Shown: positions 44,709 to 53,420 of the stretch, piece after piece
How the letters are laid out: each line of letters opens with the position of its first letter
Numbering within the stretch: position 1 is the stretch's first letter
Source: Aureivirga marina
Lineage (GTDB): Bacteria > Bacteroidota > Bacteroidia > Flavobacteriales > Flavobacteriaceae
Reading direction: 5' to 3'
Length of the DNA: 64,000 nucleotides
Assembly (NCBI RefSeq): GCF_015767265.1
Contig: NZ_JADPIB010000003.1
Coordinates: 62,001-126,000 of the forward strand
Notes under the pieces: model-generated
What the model saw: only the letters and a program-made list of their open reading frames with translations
Database searches by the model: none
Told to the model about the DNA's origin: nothing
Position numbers and translations under genes: made by a program

Positions 44709-45601
44709 TTTAATTTTCGATATGCTTTAGGAGTTACTGTTGTTTGATTTTTAAAAAATCTTATAAAATGTGTTGTTTCACTAAATCCTAATTTAAAAGA
44801 AATTTCTGCTATATCGTCTAAAGTATAAATCAACATTTTTTTTGCTTCGTTTAGAACAAATTCTTGAATAATTTGTTTTGCACTTTTTTGCACAATTCGT
44901 TGGCAAATTTCGTTCAAATAATTTGGTTCAATATGAAGTTGTTCAGCATAAAATTTTACTTTTTTTTGAATGATATAACTATTTTTAATTAAGTTTTGAA
45001 ACTCTCTATATTTTAGTTCAACTCTACTTTGTTTTTTATTTTCTTGAAGCTTTTCTTTTGCATAAATATTTTTTAATTTGAAAAGTAGTGTTAATAAGCT
45101 CGTTTGTATAATTTGATATTTATATAAACTATCACTCTTAAAATCATTGTATAATTTTAAAATAGTTTCTTTAATTTCTAAACTTTCTTGTGTTGATAAA
45201 TTCAAGACGTTTTCTCTTCTAAAATCAAATAAATCATAAAATTCCTCTTCCAATTTAATTCTGGAAAAATTCAAAAAAGAAGTATCAAAAAATAATAGAA
45301 ATCCTTTAACATCTCTATACCATTTCCAAGAAAAAACATGCTCAGGAGAAACGAAATAAACTGATTTATCAATAGAAATATCATCGGAAATATTCAATTT
45401 AATTTTAGAATCTAAGCTCGATTCAATAAAACTAATCTGAAAGAAATTTATCTGATACGGGGGCATAGAAGTTGGTGTATTTTCATTTACATCTTCAAAT
45501 GAAAACATATGAAACGTTGAAAATGGTCTTTTAGATTTTTGATTAATTATATCCAGAAAATCTTCTATTGTATCAAATTTTATGATTTTATTCTTATTCA
45601 T
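44699..45601 (-). CDS. AraC-family transcriptional regulator
   Basis: 300 residues. C-terminal double helix-turn-helix: QLHIEPNYLNEICQRIVQKSAKQIIQEFVLNEAKKMLIY and IAEISFKLGFSETTHFIRFFKNQTTVTPKAYRKL. The N-terminal part (YQINFFQISFIESSLDSKI ... YFVSPEHVFSWKW) is a sensing domain. Divergent from the small ABM-like gene at 45728, which is the likely target. ATG start. Confidence 0.92.
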   Translation of the reverse strand: MNKNKIIKFDTIEDFLDIINQKSKRPFSTFHMFSFEDVNENTPTSMPPYQINFFQISFIESSLDSKIKLNISDDISIDKSVYFVSPEHVFSWKWYRDVKGFLLFFDTSFLNFSRIKLEEEFYDLFDFRRENVLNLSTQESLEIKETILKLYNDFKSDSLYKYQIIQTSLLTLLFKLKNIYAKEKLQENKKQSRVELKYREFQNLIKNSYIIQKKVKFYAEQLHIEPNYLNEICQRIVQKSAKQIIQEFVLNEAKKMLIYTLDDIAEISFKLGFSETTHFIRFFKNQTTVTPKAYRKLNIQ

Positions 45602-45623
45602 AAATTTCTTTTATTTAATGATA

Positions 45624-45631
45624 CAAATATA
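45624..45631 (-). promoter_or_regulatory. -7 promoter element of the AraC gene
   Basis: Reads TATATTTG on the minus strand, an exact TAnnTTTG match 22 bases before the ATG. Confidence 0.5.
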
Positions 45632-45692
45632 AAACTTTGATTTTGGTTGTTTTTAAGTTTACTTTGGTTATCAACGAACTTTAGAATGAAAT

Positions 45693-45700
45693 TAATTTTG
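45693..45700 (+). promoter_or_regulatory. -7 promoter element of the ABM-like gene
   Basis: TAATTTTG, exact TAnnTTTG match, 27 bases before the ATG. The two divergent promoters leave about 60 bases for AraC binding. Confidence 0.5.
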
Positions 45701-45727
45701 TTTTTATAATTAAAACAACAATAAATT

Positions 45728-46102
45728 ATGTCAAATTTAGGTAAAGTATTGATTTCAATGCAAGTAATTGCAGGACCAAAAGAAGTGGAAGAAGGAAAGC
45801 GATTGTTTGCAAGTCATGCGAAATTTATGGAAGAAACACATTATAAAGAAGGAAAATTTAAAATGATTTCTTATGATATAGCACACGGGCCTGAGTTTTT
45901 AGATCCTTTAGCTATTGAGTTAACGCCAACTGGGAATACTGTTTTTTTGATGGTTGAAATTTATGAATCGGAAGAAGGTGTTGCAGAACATTGGCGATTA
46001 GGACAAACAGTTTGGAAAGATTTTGAACCGATGATGGTATGGTTAAAAAAGTGTAATATGACTATTTTACATGGTTCCAAAGTTGTGCAATCTTTATGGT
46101 AA
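45728..46102 (+). CDS. Dimeric alpha/beta-barrel (ABM-like) protein
   Basis: 124 residues. The pattern KVLISMQVIAGPKEVEEGKRLFASHAKFMEETHY ... GNTVFLMVEIYESEEGVAEHWR is that of small antibiotic-biosynthesis-monooxygenase-like ferredoxin-fold proteins, many of which are quinol or haem-degrading enzymes or act on reactive carbonyls. No residue allows a substrate to be named. Divergent from an AraC regulator. ATG start. Confidence 0.75.
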   Translation: MSNLGKVLISMQVIAGPKEVEEGKRLFASHAKFMEETHYKEGKFKMISYDIAHGPEFLDPLAIELTPTGNTVFLMVEIYESEEGVAEHWRLGQTVWKDFEPMMVWLKKCNMTILHGSKVVQSLW

Positions 46103-46129
46103 TTTTATTTGAGATAGAATTAAAATTTA

Positions 46130-46159
46130 AAAAGGAAGTAACGAAAATTACTTCCTTTT
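46130..46159. terminator. Terminator between the ABM-like and HxlR genes
   Basis: AAAAGGAAGTAA / TTACTTCCTTTT stem with a six-base loop; serves both convergent genes. Confidence 0.88.
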
Positions 46160-46160
46160 T

Positions 46161-46544
46161 TTATAAATAATCTTGACAATAATCGATATAAATTTCCTCA
46201 TCCAGACTTTCCGTCATTTTTTCTTTATGAATCTTAAAACTCCATTCGCCTAATGCTTCTAAAATCGGAATGACTTCTTTTGCTTTTTCTGTTAATGAAT
46301 ATTCAACTCTTGGTGGTGATTCATCAAATTTTTTACGATGTATTAATTCGTCACTTTCCATTTCTCTTAATTGTTCTGTCAACACTTTCCTTGAAATATC
46401 TGGAATTAAAAAGTGTAATTTTCCAAATCGCTGGTTCTTTTTTTGTAAATAATAAATGATATAAGGTTTCCATTTTCCGCCAATTAAATGAAAGGCATTT
46501 ACAATTGGACAAGCATTTGGAATTTTCGTTTTTTTCTTTGTCAT
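46161..46544 (-). CDS. HxlR-family transcriptional regulator
   Basis: 127 residues with the HxlR winged helix: CPIVNAFHLIGGKWKPYIIYYLQ (Cys near the N-terminus, redox or electrophile-sensing in related proteins), then FGKLHFLIPDISRKVLTEQLREMESDELIHRK and VEYSLTEKAKEVIPIL. Divergent from the quinone oxidoreductase gene at 46655, the usual partner of electrophile-sensing HxlR proteins, so control of that gene is likely. ATG start. Confidence 0.92.
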   Translation of the reverse strand: MTKKKTKIPNACPIVNAFHLIGGKWKPYIIYYLQKKNQRFGKLHFLIPDISRKVLTEQLREMESDELIHRKKFDESPPRVEYSLTEKAKEVIPILEALGEWSFKIHKEKMTESLDEEIYIDYCQDYL

Positions 46545-46562
46545 GGTTACATTTTCGTTACT

Positions 46563-46584
46563 ACTTATTTTTCAAAAAGTAAGT
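46563..46584. promoter_or_regulatory. Candidate HxlR operator
   Basis: Near-perfect dyad ACTTATTTTT / AAAAAGTAAGT between the divergent HxlR and oxidoreductase genes. Confidence 0.45.
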
Positions 46585-46654
46585 CTGAATGCTGCAAAAA
46601 TAAGCATTAAAGGCTACTTTTACTAAAGTTTAAAAACGAAAACACTTTATAAAA

Positions 46655-47224
46655 ATGAATCATTTAATTATATACACACATTTTAATTCAGATAGCTTTT
46701 CTAAAGCTATTGTTACAGAAATTGAGAAAATTTTAAAAGAAAGAGGAGAAGTTTTCAAGACAATTGATTTATATGCAGATAAATTTAATCCTGTTTTTGA
46801 TGAAAAAGATTTAGGTTATATGTATGGAGGAGAAGAAGCTCCAGAAGACATAAAAAAATACCAAGATTTAGTTTCTTGGGCAGATGAATTGACTTTTGTT
46901 TATCCATTATGGTGGGGACAAATGCCTGCAATGCTAAAAGGTTTTATTGATAGAGTTTTCTCTAATGGTTTTGCTTTTACTTATGATGAAAGTGGGGCAG
47001 AAGGTCTATTTAAAGATAAATCAGCAAAAGCTTTTATCAATACTGGAGCACCTTATGATTATTATAAAGAATTAGGAATGCATAAAAGTATTAAACAAGT
47101 TACAGATGAAGCAATCTTTGATTTTTGCGGAATGAAATCAGAAACTATTTTCTTTGGAAATGTAGCTTTTGGAACAAATGATGAAAGAAAGATATACTTA
47201 GAAAGTTTGCAGAATTATTATTAA
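46655..47224 (+). CDS. NAD(P)H:quinone oxidoreductase (flavodoxin-like fold)
   Basis: 189 residues. HLIIYTHFNSDSFSKAIVTEI is the FMN/FAD phosphate-binding start, and VYPLWWGQMPAMLKGFIDRVFSNGFAFTY the signature of the NQO1/KefF/MdaB group. These two-electron reductases detoxify quinones and other electrophiles, which fits a divergent HxlR regulator. Exact electron acceptor unknown. ATG start. Confidence 0.9.
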   Translation: MNHLIIYTHFNSDSFSKAIVTEIEKILKERGEVFKTIDLYADKFNPVFDEKDLGYMYGGEEAPEDIKKYQDLVSWADELTFVYPLWWGQMPAMLKGFIDRVFSNGFAFTYDESGAEGLFKDKSAKAFINTGAPYDYYKELGMHKSIKQVTDEAIFDFCGMKSETIFFGNVAFGTNDERKIYLESLQNYY

Positions 47225-47231
47225 TAATGCT

Positions 47232-47269
47232 AAAAAAGACTTTGATAAATTAGTATCAAAGTCTTTTTT
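47232..47269 (+). terminator. Terminator after the quinone oxidoreductase gene
   Basis: AAAAAAGACTTTGATA / TATCAAAGTCTTTTTT stem, six-base loop. Confidence 0.92.
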
Positions 47270-47545
47270 TTAACATTTTTATTGCATTTTATAATCCGTT
47301 GTTTATCAGATTTTTCCATTTTTGGCATAAAATCATAGGCTTTAATGTTATGAAATTGTTATGTTTTGTTAACTTAGAACTAATACTATTTTAACTTAAT
47401 TTTTTAATCTTAAGTAAATTAAGAGATTTATATTTTCCGTTTTAAATAACTTAAAATAAGTAAGTAAATGTTTTCGAAATAATTTATTAATATAAGTTAT
47501 TTACCTTCGTTTCCGGATAATTTAAAAATTAAACCGTCTAAAAAG
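47270..47545. other. Leader region of the secreted nuclease gene
   Basis: 276 A+T-rich bases without a reading frame. I could not place a promoter with confidence. Confidence 0.4.
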
Positions 47546-49537
47546 ATGAAGAAACAATTACTTTTTTTTATTCTATTAATCACACAATTTTGTGTGTTTG
47601 CACAGGTTCCGGCATATTACAATAATGTGAATGTAGATGCAACTGGAACGACTTTGAAGAATGCATTAGCTTCAAAAATTACTTCGACACATCACACAAA
47701 TCTTTCTTATACACCAGGTGTATGGAATGCTTTGAGGCAAACAGATCTTGATCCGTCAAATTCATCAAAAGTTCTTTTAATTTATGGTTATAACGATTTT
47801 GATAGCGATTTCCATAATGATAGAACTCGTGGTAAAAATGATTATGGTGGAGGACAAGATGTTTGGAATAGAGAACATGTTTATCCAAAATCTTTAGGAA
47901 CTCCAAATTTAGGAACTTCTGGAGCTGGAGCGGATGCACACAATTTAAGACCAGCAGATGCTAATAAAAACAGTACTAGAGGAAATAGAAAATTTGTTGA
48001 CAATTCAGGTACATCTAGAATTATCAATGGAAATTGGTATCCTGGAGATGAGTGGAAAGGTGATGTAGCAAGAATGATTATGTATATGTATTTACGTTAC
48101 GGAAACAGATGTTTACCAAAAAATGTAGGTGTTGGTAGCTCTGCTAGTTCTGATTCAAACATGTTACAATTATTTTTAGAATGGAATGCTGAAGATCCAG
48201 TTTCTCCTTTAGAATTACAAAGAAACCCAGTTTTAGAAGGATTACAAGGAAACAGAAATCCATTTATTGACAATCCTGCATTTGCTACAGCAATTTGGGG
48301 AGGACCACAAGCAGAAGACAGATTTGGATCTGGAACAACAAATCCAACGCCTTCAGGTGATGATTTATTTATTTCTGAATATGTAGAAGGTTCTTCTAAT
48401 AATAAAGCGATTGAAATCGTAAATAAAACAGGAAATACTGTTAATTTATCAAACTATTCTTTAAAGAAACAATCAAATGGAAGCGGAAGTTGGTCTTCAA
48501 CTTATTCGTTATCTGGAACTTTAGCAAATAACGAAACATATGTAATTGTTTATACATATGCTTCTTCTACTTTAAAATCAAAAGCAGATGTAACTACAAA
48601 TAGTTCTGCTTTGACTTTCAACGGAAATGATCCCGTAGGTTTATTTAAAAACAATACTTTAATTGATGTTGTTGGAAATTATAATGGAGGAAGTACTTAT
48701 TTCGCTCAAAATACAACTCTAGAAAGAAAATCTTCTGTAAGTAAAGGAAATACTACTTTCAACAAATCTGGAGAGTGGAATTCTTTAAGTATTGATACGT
48801 ATAGCGGATTAGGATCTTTTGGAGGTTCATCTTCAACTTCGCCAACTCCAACACCAACAAACTATTGTACTTCAAAAGGATCTGATTCTTCTTATGAGTG
48901 GATTGATTATGTTGCTTTAGGAGGAATGACAAATAGTTCTTCAGATAATGGAGGATATATTGATGTAAATAAAACTGCTTATGTTTCTAAAGGTTCAAAT
49001 TCAATTACTTTAAGTGCTGGATTCTCTGGACAAAGTTATACAGAGTTTTGGAACGTTTGGATTGATTTCAACAAAAATGGAACTTTTGAATCTAGTGAAA
49101 ATGTTGTAAAAAACAGTTCTTCTTCATCATCAAACAGAAGTTTTACTTTCACGATTCCAAGTAGTGCATTAACTGGAACTACAAAAATGAGAGTTTCAAT
49201 GAAATATGACGCAGATGGAACAGCTTGTGAAACATTTGATTATGGTGAAGTAGAAGATTATAAAGTGAATATTTCAAGTGCAAGATTTGCGAATACAAAT
49301 GAAAATGTAATTACTTCAACAGTAAGTTTCTATCCAAACCCTGTAACTACAGTATTAAATATTAATTCTTCTACAACTTATAATTATACTATCTATGATA
49401 TGTTAGGAAAAGTTGTAAAGAAAGGAAATACAGAAACAAAACAAATTGATGTTCAAGATATGAAATCTGGAGTGTATTCTATTTTATTAGAGAATAACTC
49501 AGAGAGAATTTCAGAAAGAATTGTGATAAGAAAGTAA
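47546..49537 (+). CDS. Secreted endonuclease I (NucM-like), T9SS cargo with LTD and GEVED domains
   Basis: 663 residues. Signal peptide KKQLLFFILLITQFCVFAQ; endonuclease I domain (about 20-260) with the catalytic DVWNREHVYPKSLG and DAHNLRPAD; lamin-tail domain (about 270-425, LFISEYVEGSSNNKAIEIVN); GEVED domain (about 440-580, YIDVNKTAYVSKGSNSITLSAG ... DYGEVEDYKVN); type IX sorting domain (VSFYPNPVTTVLNI ... KSGVYSILLEN ... RIVIRK). Degrades extracellular nucleic acid, probably for phosphate and nucleoside supply. Single gene with a strong terminator. Confidence 0.93.
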   Translation: MKKQLLFFILLITQFCVFAQVPAYYNNVNVDATGTTLKNALASKITSTHHTNLSYTPGVWNALRQTDLDPSNSSKVLLIYGYNDFDSDFHNDRTRGKNDYGGGQDVWNREHVYPKSLGTPNLGTSGAGADAHNLRPADANKNSTRGNRKFVDNSGTSRIINGNWYPGDEWKGDVARMIMYMYLRYGNRCLPKNVGVGSSASSDSNMLQLFLEWNAEDPVSPLELQRNPVLEGLQGNRNPFIDNPAFATAIWGGPQAEDRFGSGTTNPTPSGDDLFISEYVEGSSNNKAIEIVNKTGNTVNLSNYSLKKQSNGSGSWSSTYSLSGTLANNETYVIVYTYASSTLKSKADVTTNSSALTFNGNDPVGLFKNNTLIDVVGNYNGGSTYFAQNTTLERKSSVSKGNTTFNKSGEWNSLSIDTYSGLGSFGGSSSTSPTPTPTNYCTSKGSDSSYEWIDYVALGGMTNSSSDNGGYIDVNKTAYVSKGSNSITLSAGFSGQSYTEFWNVWIDFNKNGTFESSENVVKNSSSSSSNRSFTFTIPSSALTGTTKMRVSMKYDADGTACETFDYGEVEDYKVNISSARFANTNENVITSTVSFYPNPVTTVLNINSSTTYNYTIYDMLGKVVKKGNTETKQIDVQDMKSGVYSILLENNSERISERIVIRK

Positions 49538-49563
49538 CATCCCCCTTTTAAGTTACAATATAG

Positions 49564-49591
49564 CCTGTCTCGTTTTGAGGCAGGTTTTTTT
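49564..49591 (+). terminator. Terminator after the nuclease gene
   Basis: CCTGTCTC / GAGGCAGG stem (one G-T pair), five-base loop, T run. Confidence 0.88.
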
Positions 49592-49695
49592 ATGCTTTAT
49601 TTTTAAAGAAGTCTTTCCTTGTTTTATTAAAATCATTTTCTATTTTTGGAGCAAATTTGCTATTGCTTATTCAAATAAGCTTAAAAAAATAAATT

Positions 49696-51792
49696 ATGAA
49701 AGAAAAGGAAGTAAAACTCTCACTTGAGTTTAGAAAGCAAACCACAAATGCGATTATTTCAATAATTGTTTTTATTATTAGTTATCTAATTTTATTAGCT
49801 TTTGCTATTGGAATTACGATTTTATGTCTTTATGGAGGAATTTCAATTATCGCTGCAAAACCGATGATTTTTACATTTCTTATCGGTGGAGGAATTGCAA
49901 GTATGGGAATTCTAATTTTTATCTTTTTAGTAAAATTCGTTTTTAGTTTTCATAAAAAAGATCGAACAGGCCTGAAAGAAATTACAAGAAATGAGCAACC
50001 AGAATTGTTTCAAATGATTGATGAAATTGTAGATGAGGTAGGAACGAATTTCCCTAAGAAAGTTTACCTTTCTCCTGAGGTAAATGCTTCTGTATTTTAT
50101 GATTCTAGTTTTTGGAGTATGTTTTTTCCTGTTCAGAAAAACTTAAATATTGGATTAGGCCTTATAAATACATGTACAAAAGATGAATTGAAAAGTATTT
50201 TAGCACATGAATTTGGACACTTTTCTCAGAAAACAATGAAAATTGGAAGTTATGTTTATCATGTAAATCATGTGATTTACAACATGCTTAATGATGATGA
50301 ATTTTTTGATAAAACGATGCAAGGTGTAGCAAATATTTCTCAAATTGTTTCCTTATTTGTATTGATAACTGCCTATATTGTTTTAGGAATCAGATGGATT
50401 TTAATTCAATTATATCATATTGTAAATAAAAATCATTTGGCTTTGTCACGAGAAATGGAGTTTCATGCAGATGAAATTGCTGCAAGTATTACAGGAAGTA
50501 AACCTTTACAAACGTCGCTTTTAAGAATGTCCCTATGTGATTATGCTTTAAATGAAGTTTATCATTTTTATAATGATTTTTACGATGAAAATATAAAGTC
50601 ACATAATTTTTATAAAGATCAATTTTATGTAATGAATTTTCTTGCAAAAAACAACAAGATAAAAATTAAAGAAAATTATCCTCAAGTTTCTTTAGATTAT
50701 TTAAATAAATTTAATAAATCAAAACTAGTTATAAAAGATCAATGGGCATCGCATCCAAGCACAGAAGATCGAGTTGAAAAGTTAGAGAATTTAAACTATA
50801 AAACTACAAGTTCTACTATAGAATCTGCGAATTCTATTTTTAAAGATATTGAGAAAATCCAAGAAGAATTTACATTTAACTTTTTTAAACAAATAGAATA
50901 TAAAGGAGAAACTTCCACTATTTCATTTCAAGAATTTGAAAGAAAATATGTTGAAAATCATTTAAAAAATACTTTTTCAGATTTATATAATGAATATTAT
51001 AATACTAAAAATCCTGTAATTTTTGATATAAATGAATCTAGTTCTAAGGATGTTAATTTTGATGAAAAAATATTATTTTCTGATGAAATTAAAAATCGAG
51101 TATATACTTTATTAGCTTATAATCGTGATTTGGAAACTTTAAAATTAATTGAATCTAAAGAAATTTCAATTAAAACATTTGATTATGATGGTAGAAAATA
51201 TCACAGTAAAGATGCTTCTTCATTGATTTCAAAAATTAAAAAAGAAAAAGAAAAATTAGATAGAATAATTGAAGAAAACGATCAAAATATATTTTATTTC
51301 TTTTTGAAATTAGAACAAAAACAGGATAAGAACAAATTAAAAGAATTGTATCAAAAATTGTTTGATATTGATAAAGAATTTGATGAAAAAGAGGAGTTAT
51401 ATCAAAAAATGATGCAAAAATTGGAGTTTTTACATGAGTCATCAATGACAATTGAAGATGCAAAAAGAAATTTTTCGAATTTATTTTCTTTTGAGAAAAA
51501 ACTTAAAGAAACAGCCAAAAGCTATTTAGAAGATGAAGCTTTAAAAGAAGAATTTATAATTGCAGTAAAAGAGAATATGGAAGCTTATCTTACCAAAGAT
51601 TGGGAGTATGTTGGTAAACAATCTTTATTTGAAAAAAATATTACAATGTTGTTCAATGTGATTTCTGATTGTTCTTATTTAAATTCTAGAAGATATTTTT
51701 ATACCAAAAAGGAATTGTTGGTTTATCAAGAAAAATTAATTAAAAATCAAAAAGAAAGTTTAGAACAAATAAAAGTTTTGAAACAAGAATAA
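49696..51792 (+). CDS. M48-family membrane metallopeptidase
   Basis: 698 residues. Two membrane spans near the N-terminus (AIISIIVFIISYLILLAFAI, FTFLIGGGIASMGILIFIFLV) precede the zinc site LAHEFGHFSQ (HEFGH, 171-175) and another hydrophobic region (IVSLFVLITAYIVLGIRWIL) is followed by the distal metal ligand in SREMEFHADEIAA. The C-terminal half (about 350-698) is a long, Lys- and Glu-rich, coiled-coil-prone extension not present in HtpX or Oma1. Function of the extension unknown; membrane protein quality control is the usual role of the catalytic family. Confidence 0.88.
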   Translation: MKEKEVKLSLEFRKQTTNAIISIIVFIISYLILLAFAIGITILCLYGGISIIAAKPMIFTFLIGGGIASMGILIFIFLVKFVFSFHKKDRTGLKEITRNEQPELFQMIDEIVDEVGTNFPKKVYLSPEVNASVFYDSSFWSMFFPVQKNLNIGLGLINTCTKDELKSILAHEFGHFSQKTMKIGSYVYHVNHVIYNMLNDDEFFDKTMQGVANISQIVSLFVLITAYIVLGIRWILIQLYHIVNKNHLALSREMEFHADEIAASITGSKPLQTSLLRMSLCDYALNEVYHFYNDFYDENIKSHNFYKDQFYVMNFLAKNNKIKIKENYPQVSLDYLNKFNKSKLVIKDQWASHPSTEDRVEKLENLNYKTTSSTIESANSIFKDIEKIQEEFTFNFFKQIEYKGETSTISFQEFERKYVENHLKNTFSDLYNEYYNTKNPVIFDINESSSKDVNFDEKILFSDEIKNRVYTLLAYNRDLETLKLIESKEISIKTFDYDGRKYHSKDASSLISKIKKEKEKLDRIIEENDQNIFYFFLKLEQKQDKNKLKELYQKLFDIDKEFDEKEELYQKMMQKLEFLHESSMTIEDAKRNFSNLFSFEKKLKETAKSYLEDEALKEEFIIAVKENMEAYLTKDWEYVGKQSLFEKNITMLFNVISDCSYLNSRRYFYTKKELLVYQEKLIKNQKESLEQIKVLKQE

Positions 51793-51817
51793 CAGAATTT
51801 TAAAGACGAAATAATTT

Positions 51818-51850
51818 AAAAATCTATCATTAATTTGGTAGATTTTTTTT
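51818..51850 (+). terminator. Terminator after the M48 gene
   Basis: AAAAATCTATCA / TTGGTAGATTTTT with one G-T pair, T run. Confidence 0.7.
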
Positions 51851-51862
51851 ATGAAAATAATA

Positions 51863-51899
51863 CAAAAAAATAAGACTAACTTGAAGGAGTTAGTCTTAT
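51863..51899 (-). terminator. Terminator of the sulfate assimilation operon
   Basis: ATAAGACTAACT / AGTTAGTCTTAT stem, six-base loop, T run on the minus strand. Confidence 0.9.
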
Positions 51900-51940
51900 C
51901 AACGCGTGTTTGTATGTAATAAACTGAAAGAAAATTAAAA

Positions 51941-53188
51941 TTACTCAACAAACCCAACTCCAACAGTATTGTTAGATTGTGGATCAATTAAGATAAATGC
52001 TCCATTTTCTTTATTATCTTTAAAAGAATCAAAGAAAATAGGCTTATTTAATTTTAAGGTTACAGAAACAATATCATTCATTTTTACAGGACTTGCTTCT
52101 GTTTCGATACCAGAATAATCTGGCTTTATTTTATGTTGAATTGAGTCAATTTTTGTCAATACTTTATTCACACCATGCTGTAAAGCATATTTTTTGCCCG
52201 AAGATAAGAAATCTGAATCCATCCAACAAACAGTGGCAGAAAGTTGCTTTTCTATTTTTGGTAATTCATTTACTTTTACAATCATATCTCCACGACTTAC
52301 ATTAATGTCGTCTTCTAAAGTCAAAGAAACAGAAGTGTTTTTATTTGCCGTTTCATATTTTTCATCATAAAAATGAATTTCTTTTACTTTAGAAGTAGTT
52401 TGTGAAGGAAGTACAACAACTTCATCACCAACTGTCAATGAATTTCCATAAACTTTTCCAGAGTATGCTCTGAAATCGTGATATTCATTTGTTTTAGGGC
52501 GAATAACATATTGTACAGGAAAACGCATTATTCCTTCATTATATATATTCTCAATATTTAAGCTTTCTAAATGTTCTAAAATAGATTCTCCAGAATACCA
52601 AGACATATTTTCAGAAGTAGAAACAACATTATCACCTTTTAATGCGCTAACAGGAATGAATGAAATTTCTTGTTCTTTATATTCTCTTTTTTCGATTAAT
52701 TTTTCAAAATCTGTTTTAATTTTAGTATAAACTTCTTCTGAATAATCTACTAAATCCATTTTATTAATTGCAACAATTACATTTTTAATTCGAAGTAAAT
52801 TGTTGATAAAGAAATGGCGATTTGTTTGTTCTACAACTCCTTTTCTTGCATCAATTAAAATAATTGCAACTTGCGAAGTAGAAGCTCCAGTTACCATGTT
52901 TCTTGTGTATTCTACATGTCCAGGAGAATCTGCAATAATGTAACTTCTTTTATTTGTTGAAAAATAAATATGTGCCACATCAATTGTAATTCCTTGTTCT
53001 CTTTCTGCAACCAAACCATCTGTAGCTAAAGAAAAATCTAAATAATCAAATCCTTTTTGCTTACTTGTTCTTTCAATTGCTTCTAATTTATCTGTTGTAA
53101 GAGATTTTGTATCGTAAAGAATTCGACCAATTAAGGTACTTTTCCCATCATCGACACTTCCTGCTGTTCCTATTTTTAAGACTTCCAT
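51941..53188 (-). CDS. cysN: Sulfate adenylyltransferase, large (GTPase) subunit
   Basis: With CysD, converts sulfate and ATP to adenosine phosphosulfate, coupled to GTP hydrolysis. 415 residues from the ATG at 53188; the frame extends to a TTG 60 bases upstream, but MEVLKIGTAGSVDDGKSTL is the normal start. GTPase motifs: GSVDDGKSTL, DSPGHVEYTRNM and NKMDLV. No fused APS-kinase domain. It follows cysD by 232 bases, an unusually long gap for this operon. Confidence 0.95.
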   Translation of the reverse strand: MEVLKIGTAGSVDDGKSTLIGRILYDTKSLTTDKLEAIERTSKQKGFDYLDFSLATDGLVAEREQGITIDVAHIYFSTNKRSYIIADSPGHVEYTRNMVTGASTSQVAIILIDARKGVVEQTNRHFFINNLLRIKNVIVAINKMDLVDYSEEVYTKIKTDFEKLIEKREYKEQEISFIPVSALKGDNVVSTSENMSWYSGESILEHLESLNIENIYNEGIMRFPVQYVIRPKTNEYHDFRAYSGKVYGNSLTVGDEVVVLPSQTTSKVKEIHFYDEKYETANKNTSVSLTLEDDINVSRGDMIVKVNELPKIEKQLSATVCWMDSDFLSSGKKYALQHGVNKVLTKIDSIQHKIKPDYSGIETEASPVKMNDIVSVTLKLNKPIFFDSFKDNKENGAFILIDPQSNNTVGVGFVE

Positions 53189-53420
53189 TGTAATCCAATA
53201 TTGTTTTTCTGAATAAAACCCTAAATAAAGGGGAGTGCTTTTTTTCAACTAAAAAAACCAACCAAGTTTTACTATTATAATCCTATACCACTCTTCAATT
53301 ATTCTATCATGTTTTCTTTTGTTCCAAGAGTGAAGCGCACTCCCCAAATATTTAAAAAAGGGGAAAAATAAATTAACTAACTATTTTATTCAGAACTTAA
53401 AAAATTAATTTTGTTTTGTT
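53189..53420 (-). other. Structured cysD-cysN intergenic region
   Basis: 232 bases within the operon. Holds GGGGAGTGC and GCACTCCCC about 100 bases apart (53230-53238 and 53337-53345), which could pair in the transcript. Richer in G+C runs than the surroundings. No reading frame of note. Confidence 0.6.

Noticed and set aside
53189-53248. Longer N-terminus of CysN (MKKSTPLYLGFYSEKQYW...)
   Set aside because: Begins with TTG and CysN proteins start at MEVLKIGTAGSVDDGK; the extra part is intergenic.
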